Assembly (NCBI GenBank): GCA_022695795.1
Contig: MU404232.1
Location: 1 to 38,962, forward strand
Direction: 5' to 3'
From: Biscogniauxia marginata
Taxonomy: Eukaryota > Ascomycota > Sordariomycetes > Xylariales > Xylariaceae
DNA length: 38,962 nucleotides
Part shown: in pieces, positions 1-11,700 of the stretch
Position numbering within the stretch: position 1 is the stretch's first letter
Layout of the letters: each line of letters begins with the position of its first letter
Notes under the pieces: model-generated
Databases searched by the model: none
The model's input: the letters and a program-made list of their open reading frames with translations, nothing else
What the model was told of the DNA's origin: nothing
Position numbers and translations under genes: made by a program

Positions 1-12
1 ATTAATTAAATT

Positions 13-67
13 TAAATAATTTTTTAAGAAAGCTTAGCTAGTTACTAGTTTTTCACTAGTTATTAAC
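13..67 (+). repeat. left terminal inverted repeat of an 8.2-kb element
   Basis: These 55 bases match the reverse complement of 8,162-8,215 over nearly their whole length, including the shared core AAGCTTAGC(A/T)AGTTACTAG. Similarity continues outward to position 1, so the true outer end may lie beyond the window. Bases 58-90 also match the reverse complement of about 8,023-8,049, so the left end looks like a version of the right end that has lost about 110 bases. No target-site duplication can be seen. Confidence 0.7.
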
Positions 68-119
68 TAATTAGTAACTAAATCACAACCTTGCTAACTA
101 TTAATATCGATATATTAGA

Positions 120-265
120 GTTATTTACGAATTTATGGGAAGGCACGGACCACTCTTGAGAATTTAGCCTTAGCCTAGATTTCGTCATCCTTAGATTCCT
201 GAATCAACCATCCTTCCCACAACCTCTTTTTCTTTCGTTTGGTTTCTCAGCCAGACAAATTCGAT
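120..265. other. un-RIPed GC island inside the left end
   Basis: GC is about 40% over 121-240 (48 of 120 bases) against about 18% in the block, and CA and TG dinucleotides are retained. No open reading frame or RNA gene is apparent. The right part is strongly pyrimidine-rich and ends in a CAG, resembling a fungal promoter CT tract or an intron 3' end. It is either single-copy DNA that RIP never saw or a later insertion. Confidence 0.5.
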
Positions 266-299
266 AATAAGTTATATTAATAAAGTTATTAAGCGGTTA

Positions 300-3200
300 T
301 AATAAACTAAACGGGATTTATATAGTAATATTTCGAATTTTATTTATTAATAAAAGATCTTTATTATTATAAATTAATTAAATAACTTATTATATTTTAA
401 GTAAAATAAGGTAGAAATACTTTTTAAAAAGCTATTATCAGATTTAATTATTAACTTAGATATAATGTTAAGAAAAGACATGATTCGAATTAATTTTATT
501 TTATATTTATAACTCGATTAATTAATTATTAATTAATTATAACTAATTTAATTTAATTAATATTAATCGTTTTTATTATTCGATTAATATATTAAATATA
601 AACTTTTTTTTGAAAAACTTTTAAAGGAAAACCTATAAAAATATATTAATAATGTGTTAATTTTTAAGAATTAATAAAAGGGTTTTAATAAAAGTTAAAA
701 AGATATTCGATTTTAGTCGATTTTTAAAACTAGCTTAAGAGGAAATATTTAAATTTGATATTATAGGTTTTTTTTTAATATTCGAAGGAATTAAGTTAAA
801 TTTTAAAATAGGTTAAAAAAAGATTTCCTTTATAAATTTATAAGTTTAATATTGGTTTAACGTTAAAAATTAATAATTTCGAGCGTTATAAAAGTAAAAT
901 TATTATAGATTATATCGGTAAAGCGATGAAATTATCTTATTAAGTTTTAAATGATTAATTAAATAAGCTACAAAAGCGGCTTTATAAATATATATATAAG
1001 CTTAAAAACGAAAAAGATAAACGTTTTTAAAATTAAGTTATAAATCGGTTCGTAATTTAAAAATTCTTTAATAAATTAAAGGAATTTTTAGATATATATA
1101 CTTTTTAAAATATTATTAAAATTGTTTTAACGTGTGTTTTTTAATCGAATTAAAGGATTTAAAAAAGTAGTTCTTATTATAACTAATGAAAATGTTATTT
1201 AGGAGTTAAGGTTTACATTAAAGAAGTTTCGCGAAAAGGTATTTTTATTACGATTAACTTTAAAACTAAAAATGAGTTTTTTTTTATTTTTTTAATAAAA
1301 AATATTTATATCTTATAAGTATATATATTTAACCGGGAATATTAAGGTATTAAAAATAAAAGACTTTAAAATAAAGATATTAAAATTAAAATTAATAGAA
1401 TTTTAATTTTTAGAATTTAAATTAGGGTTATTAAAGATGAAAGTATTAAAATTAATAATACTAAGTTTTTCCTTTTTCGTTATTAACTTTAGTTTTAACG
1501 TTAAATTAATACGTTTAAAATTCTCTTAATAATTTTAATTTACAAAGAAGTGTTTAATAAAATAATAAACAAAAGAAAACAAGATTTATTTGTTATAATT
1601 ATAAGATTAAAAAATATATTATCTTGAAATATAAAAAAATGTTATATTTTAATTATAACTAAAAAGCCTTTTTTAACGAATTTATAAGCAAATTTGCTAA
1701 ATCGAATTATGAAAATAAATAAATAATTATAATTATAAATTTAAAACTAAAAATAAAACTTAGTTAATTAATTAGTAAATATAAACTAAGTTATAATTAA
1801 AAATACCTTAAAACTAATTAGTATTTTAAGATTTTATTTTTTAAAAAAATGAATAAAAGTTAAATACTATTTTTCGCTATTTTTATAGTAATAAAAAGAC
1901 GACGACGAAATAAAACAGGGTCGACTAATGAAATGTTTAAAATAAAATATTTTAATAATAACGTTTTAAGATTAATTAAATGAATAAGTTTAATAAGAAC
2001 TTTTAAAAAGAATTTAATTACTTTAAAAAAAACCAAAAAATAAAACGTTAAAAAAACGATTTAAACTTTTAAGACGTTTAAAAACCTTAATTCCAAGGTT
2101 ATTACACTCGGGGCCGTTAAAATTAAAAGAATTAAAAAAAAAACCTCGAAATGATAATTAATATTACGATAACCGGCTTTTCTTTATTCTCGTTAAGTGA
2201 TAAATTTAAAAAAATTTTTAATAATAACTTATAACGAATTAGAAAATCGTCTCGAAGATGTTAAAATAAAATTAAAAAAGATTATAAAGAATTCGAAAAA
2301 ATATAAAGATAATATAATGCTTATTTAAGCTTTTAAAAATAATATAAATTAGAAAATTAATATTAAAAAGATTTTAAAAGTTATTTTATTCTTGTTTATT
2401 ATTTAAAGTTAATTATTAAATAAATTATTAACTTTAAAAATATAACTATTAAAAGAGATAAAATTAATAATTAAAAAACAAAAATCTCGATTATCGAATA
2501 TTAAAAAAAAAGTTAATAAGAATTATATTTAATTATTATTTAAATAACTTAAGTAATAGCGAAAACGGTAATAATAAATTTTCAAAATAAAGTAAAATTT
2601 AATAATAAAAAAACTTAATTAAGATATATCTTTAAAGAGATTAATAATAAAGATAATTTATATTAATAAAGATTATAAATTAAAAAAGGTAAATAATAAT
2701 TCGATTTTAATTTTTTATTATATAATATTTTTATTTATTATAAAAGGGATTTTAAATATTATACGCGTTTTTGTTATTAGTTTAAGCGAGTTTTATAATA
2801 TTTTATTAAAAAAGGATAATTATAATAAAATTAAGTAATAATTAATTACTAAGTTAAAAAGTTAATTTTACGCGAAATTAGTAGTATAAAATCCAAATTG
2901 ATTATACGAGATATATGACCCTTAAAACTAATTATAATTAAAAAAAACGAGACATATATATATCATTATATATTAAGGAAGTTATTAAATTAAAAGACTT
3001 AAAAATGAATTTAACAAAAAATAAGAATTAAATAAACCTAATTTTAACGATATAATGAATAAAATCTTGGATATCGCAGAATTAATTATTATAATGTCGA
3101 GTAAATATTTAAATGTAAAAAATTAAACGAGAGTTTACTTTTAAAATAAACTCTTAAAAATAATAAATCCTTAAAACAAAAGAATATTATTACTTAAAAA

Positions 3201-6200
3201 ATAAAAGTTATTTTACATAAAAAAAAGATTATTTGTTTTAATATTAATATATTAATTATTTTAAAATTATTTTAAAAGATGAATTTATATTTTATAGAAT
3301 TTAATATTAAAAAGAAAAAAGAAAAAATATAAATAATAAATGTTATATATTTTATATTAGTTAAATAAAGCTTATTAATTATAAATTTATAAATTATTAA
3401 TAGATTTTTATAAATTATGTTAAATAAAAAAACGAAATCGAGTTAAAAAAGAAAAAATTACCGTTTATATAAGTATTACCTTTAATAACCCTTAAAAAAA
3501 GAGGAAATATAACTTAAGATTTTTAGTTTTAAATTACTAAGTAACGATAATTTAAAAAAAAACTTTAATAGTTCCCTTAAAAAACACTTTAAATACCTCT
3601 TCGTATCTCATTTTCTTTATAAAATAAAAACGGTTATTATTAATAATTAAATATATACGTAATAAATACGAATTATTAAAAAAATTTAAGTTTAAAATTA
3701 TTATTAATATATAATGATAAGAAATAAACGATATTAGCTTTAAATAACGTAAATAATAAAAAATTAACGTTTAATACTTTAAAGCATAATAAATCGTTTA
3801 AAAATAATTTAACTTATTATAACGAAAATAATATTAAAGAGATTTTAAAAAGAAAAAGGAAAAGGAAAATAAAAAACTTTATAATAATTTTAACTATTTA
3901 ATAAGTTTAATATTTTAAATTTTAAAATAAATAAATAATAAATGTATTTTAAAATGTTAAGAATTTATTTTAAAATTAATTAATAAAAAATATATATACT
4001 TTTAAATTTAAAAAACCTTAAAAAACCTAAAATTATTTTACGATTTTAATAAAAAGTATTAAATAATATATTTTAACACGTAATTAATTAATAATTTATA
4101 AAAATGAAATTTGTTATTAACGAGGCGGCAGATTTTAAAGAGAAACAAATAAAAACTAAACGATTATATTATGTTAATAAACGTAATTAAATATGTTATT
4201 ATTATCGAAAAAAGGGTTACATTTTATAAAATAAAATAAAATAAAATAATTATCTTTAGGATTTCGTTATAAGGAACTTATTTTTAATATTTATTAAAAA
4301 AATAACATAAAAAAAGTTATTATAAAATTTAAACTTATTAATTTTATAATTATTAAATCTTAATAGTCGATATATAATTAAAAGAAAGTTTTTAATATTA
4401 TTATTTAAGGAGATTATAAGGTATTTTTTTAAAAAGACGTTATATATAAATATTAGATTATAACGACGAAGTTTATAAATTAATATCTTAACATTAAAAT
4501 GGCGTAAAGGTTAACAGGATTACTTTATATATATTATTACTTTAAAAATATTAAATTCGAAAAATAGCTAGTTCGTAATAATAAATAAAAATAGATATAC
4601 TTAAATTTATTAAGATATTATTTAAAATAGGAAATATCTTTTAATATGTCGGTTATTTTATTTAATAAGTTATTTAAGTTTTTATATAATTATTATTTCT
4701 CTTGTTTAGTATTTATTTTTATTGAATTTATTAAAGATTTAAGGTTTGATTTAAGCTAAAAATAAATACGACCGTTAACGAAACATCGAAATAAATTTAA
4801 GAATTAAGTAAAACTAAAAAATTAGTTATAAAGCATTAAAGAATTAAATAAAATTATATATATATTTTTATATCTTAAATAATTTATATTAAAGAGAATA
4901 AACTTAATATAAACTTTTTAATATACGTATTTAGAACTAATTAATAAAACTATTAATATAAAAAGGAAATTTGTATAAAAATAGTTTTAAAACTATTTTA
5001 TTAAAATAAAGAATAAAAATAAGCTTTTAAGATAATTTATAAAGAGATATAATATAAAACAATTAAAACCCCAAATATATAATTTTAATTTTATTTAGTA
5101 GTTAATACTTTAAAGATAAGAATAAAAAGAATTTTATTTTAACTAAAAAGCTATTTAATAGATACTTCGATAATTAATACGTTAATTAAAGATATAAATA
5201 TTAATATATATATAGTTTTTAAATTTTTCGATATAAAAACGAGATATAATATAAACAAACATGAGACTTTTAAAGTTATAAAATGCTTTATAGAATATAA
5301 ATAATTAATAATACCGTTTTTTTAATTATATTATATATTAATTATTTAAATTTTCTGAAAACTTTAAATAAAGATGTTTAAATTTATAAGAAAATTATAA
5401 CTTAGTTAAAACGACTAAGTAAATATTAATTTATTATATAATATCGATTAAATATATTAAAAATTATAAATAAATTCTTTCGATTAATTAAATTAACTTA
5501 TGAATTTTTGATAAAAAAGAATTCGAAAAAGCTTTTATTTATATTATTAAATTATAAAACGATTTAAAAATTTATTGAATTAGATTTTAAGAGGTCGACT
5601 TATATGAAATTAGATTAATTAAATTAAAATGTAATACTTCTTTTTTTAGTTAAAAATTATAAAGGGTTATTATATAAAAATATAATTTAGTTTTTAATTA
5701 TTTTAAGGTAAAAAGCGAAAAATAATTTAAAAACTAGTAAAATATTAATTAATTAACAAAAAATTCTATTAATTTAAACGAGATAAAGAATTAATTAAAT
5801 ATTTATTAATACTAGAGGTTTTAAAACCTTTATATTAGATATATAATAAATATAGTTATTTCGTAATTATTATTACCTTTTAGAATTTAATAAGGAAATT
5901 TTAGTAGTTAACTTAATATAAAGATATAATTAAATATATAAAAAAATATTGAATTTACGTAAAAATAAATAATAAGATTTTATTAAATTAATTTATTCGT
6001 TTTCGTTATATTAAAAATTAGTCGATATTAAATTCTAAAATTATAAAGAATTTTAATTATTATTTTAAGATATTTTACTTAAATATATATTAATAATATT
6101 AAATTATTTCGATATCGTGTTATTAAGGATTTTTTCGTTTAATAAGAAACGCGAATTATTTACGGACTAGTAAATTTATTATAAAGCTATAAGTTAACAA

Positions 6201-8010
6201 AACGAATAATAAAATTAATTAAAAAAATAGGCATTATAAAATAGGTTTAAAAGGTTAAATCGATAATTAGGAGTTATTATAAATAAAGTACTAAAAATTA
6301 ATATGCGTTTAATAAGAGATTATTAGTTTTTACTTATAAAGATTTTATATAGATAGAAATTTAAAACTATATTACCGATGTTAAAAGATATTAACCTGGA
6401 AATTCTAATTAACGAACTTAAAAGGGGAAATAAATTAAATATTAAAAAAGAGGAAAATTAAGAAAAAATAAAAAGTTATTTAATAATAATAATATTAAAA
6501 TTTAAGAAAGGATAATAAAAATATAAGGTTAACAAATAAGTATAAGAATATATTTAAAATAAAAATTAAATTATTAAAAAGTATTAAAAAATAAACCAGT
6601 TAAAAAGAAAAATAATAAAATAAAATCGAGAAAATTAAGGTTATTATAATAAAAACTTTAAGAAATCGTAAGTATTACTTTAAATATATAAATTTAAATA
6701 TAAGATTTAATATATTCGGAAAAGGCGCCGAGGAAAATATATATTAAAAATCTTAAGTTATACCTCGTAAAAAAAATCGAATTTGTTATTAACTTTAAAG
6801 GATTTTAAAAAGGTGTTTTTAAAGACCTAAAATTTCACGGGAGAGATTTAAGAACTTAAAGATTCGCGTGTATTAAATTTATAATCTCGAATTTTAATTT
6901 TTTTAATTTAATAAAAAGCTTTTACCTTTTTAAGCTTAAAATTATTATTTATAGGTAAAACGAATAATAATATATAAATTTAAGCAATTTACTTATTTTA
7001 TAATTATTTTTTATTAATCCTGAATACTGAGTAATATTATAATAAAAAAGGTATTAAAATATTTTTTTATAAATATAAGTATAAAAAAATAAAAAAGAAT
7101 TTAATTATATGTTTAAGAAAAAGGAAAAAAAGAACCGTTATAACGAATTTAAGCTTTGATAAGTATATTTACTTATAAAAAACCTTTAACTTATTTATTT
7201 ACTTTTTTTATATATTAATTATTAATATCCTTATTATTATTAAATATTTATATCATTATAATAAATAAATATATAACAATTTTAAAGTAATAAATATATT
7301 TAAGGTATTATTTTGATTTATTTAATACTTTTAATTTTATAATTAAAGAAAGTTTTATTAATACTTTGATTTAAGGGAGTATATATAATTATAAGCATTC
7401 TTATAAGTAATACTTTTATTTTATTTTAAGGAATTCACTATTAAGAATATCTTGCTTATAAATAACTTATTTTATTAATAATAAATTTATTTTATATTTT
7501 TATTAATTTTATATTTTTACTATTTTTATATTTTTATATTTAATAATTAATTATAACTAAATTACTTAATAATAAACCTCTTTAAATAAGTAAACTACCT
7601 ATTAATTTTAAAATATAAAAAGAACTAAATATAAGTAATAATTAAAATGAAAATATTTTTATACTTAATAAAGACGTAATCGATTTTAAGGTATAAGGAG
7701 ATATAAATATAATTAATTATTATTTTAATAATTATGTTAAGCTTACCGACGAAACTACTAATAATAACGATTTTTTAAAAGACGACGATAATAAAATGTT
7801 AAATAATAATTCTTAAGATAACAATTTTTAAGACGATTATAAAGAAGGGGAAAAAAAATATATTGCGGCGAATAAAAAGTATTTTTAAAAAGTAGAGGGA
7901 ATTATAAGTTTAAATTATGTTATTTTAAAAAAGACTTTAATAACGATAATATTTACATTTTTCGACGATAAAAGAGAAGTAGATATATAAGTAAAATAGA
8001 ATTATTTAGT
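300..8010 (+). mobile_element. body of RIPed element, possible Ty3/Gypsy-like pol relic
   Basis: The + strand is purine-rich through most of this stretch, suggesting relic sense-strand coding. Around 5,160-5,330 a reading resembling a reverse-transcriptase core is visible (FFDIKTRYN followed 28 residues later by a PF pair, like the LDxxxxY...MPFG spacing). At 5,580-5,620 and 5,776-5,810 readings resemble the RNase H motifs FDPxxPxxxxTDAS and YDKELLAI. Motif order fits Ty3/Gypsy, but the three lie in different frames and some spacings are off, so indels or chance must be considered. No long terminal repeats were found; the flanking inverted repeats point instead to a DNA transposon, so a nested insertion is possible. 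No gag, protease or integrase could be read with confidence. Confidence 0.35.
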
Positions 8011-8022
8011 TACTTATCACCA

Positions 8023-8161
8023 GGGTTGTAATTAAGTTAATAACTTGCCAAGACTAGTTTTTTAAACCTTTAACTAAAACTAGTGCAAGTTAGTCACTAA
8101 CTTGACTTAAACTAGTCCTAGTTAGTTAAAAGCTTGACTTAAACTAACTTACATAAGTCAA
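8023..8161. repeat. subterminal palindromic repeat array, right end
   Basis: This is a dense set of short related motifs just inside the right inverted repeat. A 14-bp direct repeat CTTGACTTAAACTA occurs at 8,101-8,114 and 8,133-8,146. A perfect palindrome with 8-bp arms (AAGTTAGT/ACTAACTT) lies at 8,087-8,103. CTTGACTT at 8,133-8,140 is mirrored by AAGTCAAG at 8,155-8,162. Subterminal repeats of this kind are typical transposase-binding regions of DNA transposons; that role is inferred. The stretch keeps more CA/TG than its surroundings. Confidence 0.6.
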
Positions 8162-8215
8162 GTTAGTAACTTAAAAAAAACTAGTAACTTGCTAAGCTTT
8201 TCAAAAAATTATTTA
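8162..8215 (-). repeat. right terminal inverted repeat of an 8.2-kb element
   Basis: This is the reverse complement of 13-67 with a handful of differences. Together the two define an element of about 8.2 kb ending near 8,215; outward similarity may extend to about 8,230. Confidence 0.7.
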
Positions 8216-8332
8216 TAATATGATTAATTAACTTATAATTAACTTATATTACGCTATAAATTTAAAAAATAAATTTATTTTTGTTTTAAAAAGTAATAAT
8301 AAAAATTATTTTATTTATAAATATTTAAATAA

Positions 8333-9652
8333 TTAACGTATTATACAAGCGAGTAAACAAAACAAGCTCGCGGACGAAATTTCATAGTTATTACACTTTT
8401 AATTATTAAAAATCATTTACGCCGCATCGAAATTAATTAATAATTATTATTATTCGAACTGTCTTATTTAGCTTTATACTTTAAAAACTAAATACTTTTT
8501 TTATATTAAATATTCGGTTTTTTAAAGCGTAATTTATATTACTTAATTCATTATATTTTTCGAGTTAAAACCCCTTAAAATTAAAACAAAAAATAAATAA
8601 CAAATAAAATTAATTATAATTTCTCGAAATTTAAATTACTAAATACCTCTTTATTTATTATGTTATTAAATATATTTTTATTCGCTATATAAATACACGT
8701 ATTATAACTAAATTAGTTATATATATTATATCGTTTTTATTTAGTTATTACCTTTTTTTAAGGCCCCCCTTTTTTATTATTAATTATAATATTATCTTTT
8801 TTAACTTATAAGGCTATTTCTTTTTTTATACTAAGTAATTCTTTTATTTATAATTATTTATTTATAATTTTATATTATTTATTAAAAATGTAATTTATTT
8901 CCCAAAAACGAGTAGTTTTATCTTATAATAAAGACATTTTATATATTAATATTAAAATAGTTTTTATAAACTAATTATAAGTATTTATAATACTTATAAA
9001 AAGACTTTTTAATGCTTTTTAACTTTATTTATAATATAATTAAATTATAAAGATATTTCGCAAGTTGTTATAAATATTTTAATTTCTTAAAATACCTAAT
9101 TTATATTAAAATAAAAAAAGTACATATACTTTTTATATAAAAAATAATATAATAATAACCTTTTTTAAATTAAAAAGAACTAATTTAATTATATAAAATT
9201 TAGTTTATATATTTAAAATAATTATTATAATAGCGAAAACTTTTATAAAGTTAACTAAAAAGTCTTTTTTTATAATGTAAATATAATAATAATTTATTAA
9301 ACCTTATAAATAATTATTATATATTTACATTAAAATATTAAAATATATAAAATTAAGAAATTAAAGTTTATATAATAATATTTTTTAGTGATAATTTTCG
9401 AAATTAATAAAATAATAACTCTTATAACTATTTAAAATTAAAAAATGCGTAATTTTTTTCGTTTTCTTTTTCGTGTATTTATAAAAATGTTTTATAAAGT
9501 CTATATTAAGCTTATTTATAATTTAGTTATTATTTAACATCGTAATTTTGCTTGTTAATAGTAATAAATTATCGCGATATTACAAAGCGAGATTTTTTTT
9601 TTGTTAAAATAATATATAATAATAAAAAGTAATTAATAACATTTATAATTTA
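8333..9652 (+). repeat. dispersed repeat, copy 1
   Basis: This stretch of about 1.32 kb aligns in the same orientation with 28,936-30,091. Both start near TAACGTA followed by a conserved block with a GCGAG...CTCGC hairpin (8,348-8,374 here), and both end at ATTTATAATTTA. Differences seen by eye are almost all C/T or G/A transitions, as RIP predicts, plus two stretches of about 19 and 50 bases present only in this copy. The + strand is T-rich, hinting at relic coding on the minus strand, but no protein family could be recognised. Flanks of the two copies differ, so these are dispersed copies and not a segmental duplication. Confidence 0.8.
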
Positions 9653-9659
9653 TATTATT

Positions 9660-9808
9660 TATGTATCGCTAATTAAGCTACCGGTTTTAGGTGTGGTTAT
9701 TTATTGTTTTTATGGTACGTTTTACAACCCTTTAATTAAGCCACTTTTATGTTTATACCCTTTATCACGAAATAGTATACGGATTAATAAACAGTTTAGC
9801 ACTACATA
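9660..9808 (+). other. partly un-RIPed flank upstream of the captain relic
   Basis: GC is about 33% at 9,661-9,720 and TG/CA are retained (five TG in 60 bases, against five in the 300-base RIPed sample). Two related motifs, AATTAAGCTACC near 9,671 and AATTAAGCCACT near 9,735, repeat within it. It begins directly after dispersed-repeat copy 1 ends, so it may be the 5' edge of the element carrying the DUF3435 relic. No target-site duplication or terminal repeat could be fixed. Confidence 0.4.
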
Positions 9809-9855
9809 TTTTCCCTTTTTTCCTCGATTTCTTTTTTTCTCTTTTTTTCTCTCTT
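9809..9855 (+). promoter_or_regulatory. pyrimidine-rich promoter-like tract
   Basis: Forty-five of 47 bases are C or T. CT-rich tracts just upstream of transcription starts are common in filamentous fungal promoters. This one lies about 150-400 bases before the readable DUF3435 relic on the same strand, so it may be the remnant of that gene's promoter. This is inference from composition and position only. Confidence 0.4.
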
Positions 9856-9999
9856 AGTTTAAAGCTATATTCATTATAACAAATCGATATTTAAATAACT
9901 TAGGTAGTCGCCTAAAACGGTTTTAATTATATACGCGTAAATAACTTCCGTTTTAATAAAAAGTCATCGCCGAGGATTTTATCGAGGTAAACTTATAAA

Positions 10000-11700
10000 A
10001 TGTGTTTTTAAGTATGTACGAAAACACCGAAACTACTTATTTATAAGTATTTATTAAAAAAGAAAAAGCTAGTTTAAAAGAAGGACTTTTTAAGGCGCTT
10101 AATATAAAGACATATATTATATCAAAAAAGAAGAAATAAAACGAGTAAGTTTTATTAATATGTATATTATTAAGTTAAGTTAATTTTGCGGTAAATTTTA
10201 CGAGATTTTAAAGGTAAACTTAAAGATATAACTTCGTACTTATAAACCGGAATTTTTTAAAGTATATTTTCGTTAAAGATTAAATCGTAATTATATTAAT
10301 GTTATAAGATTTATTAAAACATATTAAAAAGTGTTAAATATAAAATACGGGTTAATATATAATTCTTAAATATTATAAAGCGTGTTATAAGTTATAAATA
10401 ACGTAAATAAAGCTTTTATTATAACTTAAGATATTATATTATATTAATTATTTATTAAATATATTAATAAAGTTTTACGATTTAATTTTAAATTAATTAA
10501 TTAGTTTAAGTCGAAGTCGTTATTATTTGTTTAAAACCTTAATATGCTTTTAAATTATTATTATTAAGTTTTAAATAATAAAGTTTTTATATCTAAATAA
10601 TAACGATTAAACTTAATAATTATATTATTACTTATTAGCTTAATTTTATTTTAACTAAAAATATTTTTAATTTTAAAATATAAAAACGTGTTATTTAAGT
10701 TATTTTTGTTAAATTAAAGTAATTAATTTTAGCTAGGTATAATTTTTATTTTAATAAAAATTAAAACAAAAAAGGGGATTTTAAAAGTAATTAAATATAG
10801 TTTACAAGAAAAGATTAATTTTTATTATTATTTATTAGTAGCTTTATTAGTGTTAATTTTAATTAACGAAGCTTTTTATAACGAGGGTTTAATAAGCTTA
10901 AAAAATATTTATAAATTAAAATTATTATTTAGTAGCGACTATTTATCATTTAAATAAAAAAAAGAATAATTAAAACGTTATATATTTTAAAAAATAACTA
11001 TTATAAATAAGTTATATAAGTATGTTATAACTCGGAATATATTTATACGTCTAAGTAAGTCGTGCGGTTATATTAACACGCTCGAGTTTTACGATATTTA
11101 GCGCGTATTAAAAGTAAAACTTAACAAGGTATTAAGTTTTAAAAAGCGTAATTAAGTTATAAGTTATGTTATTAGTAATTTATTTATATATCGACGTTAT
11201 TATTTAATTAAGTTTATCGCGTATAACGTTTAAGTAATTTATTTTAATAATACATTTTTAAAAACCCTTATTTTCGTTATAATAAAAATCTCTTGTAATT
11301 TTAGCGCCTCGATTAAGCTAATTTATAAATAACTTAAATTTATTATGTTTAATTTAAAAGTTATTTTCGTTAATAATAAGCGTTTTAAGTTAAAAACCTA
11401 AATATTAATAGCGGCGTTAACCGCTAAATGTAAAACCGCCGAAAAATATAAAAAATAATAATAATTAATTAATATAATTAAAATAAAAACTTATTAAGAC
11501 TTTTTTATTCGTATTATTAAGGATTTTCACGCGAATTTCCTTATAAAAGAAATTAATTAATAATTTTAAAGGATTTACTCGCAAGATATTTTAGCTTTAT
11601 TAAATATTTAATATAAATTACCCGCGTAAAAAAATATCGTTTAAATCTTTTTTAAAATTTCTATTAAGGTCTTAAGAAATATAAAACTTAATTAATAACG
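10000..11700 (+). pseudogene. DUF3435 tyrosine recombinase relic (Starship captain family)
   Basis: One reading frame (codon starts equal to 2 modulo 3) stays in register from about 10,238 to 11,690 and follows the order of fungal DUF3435 proteins. It shows an N-terminal core-binding-like part; a segment near 10,545-10,640 with NNKVF and RLNLIIILLL (family: LDxKVFPxExQRLQLxLLLL); AFYNEGLISLKNIY at 10,871 (family: DDAFxSxxLxSLEDIxRL); EFYDI-stop-RV at 11,084 (family: YDIRR catalytic Arg box); a region matching the family's MGH...YY..D.Q..YFG stretch; and a C-terminal DFHANFLIKEIN at 11,522. Many in-frame stops, mostly at sites where a C-to-T change explains them, kill it; the GxRPG arginine and one arginine of the YDIRR box are lost. 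Captains sit at the 5' end of Starship elements and catalyse their insertion. Sense direction points into the 11,700-28,900 interval. The exact start and any C-terminal zinc-finger tail cannot be fixed. Confidence 0.75.
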
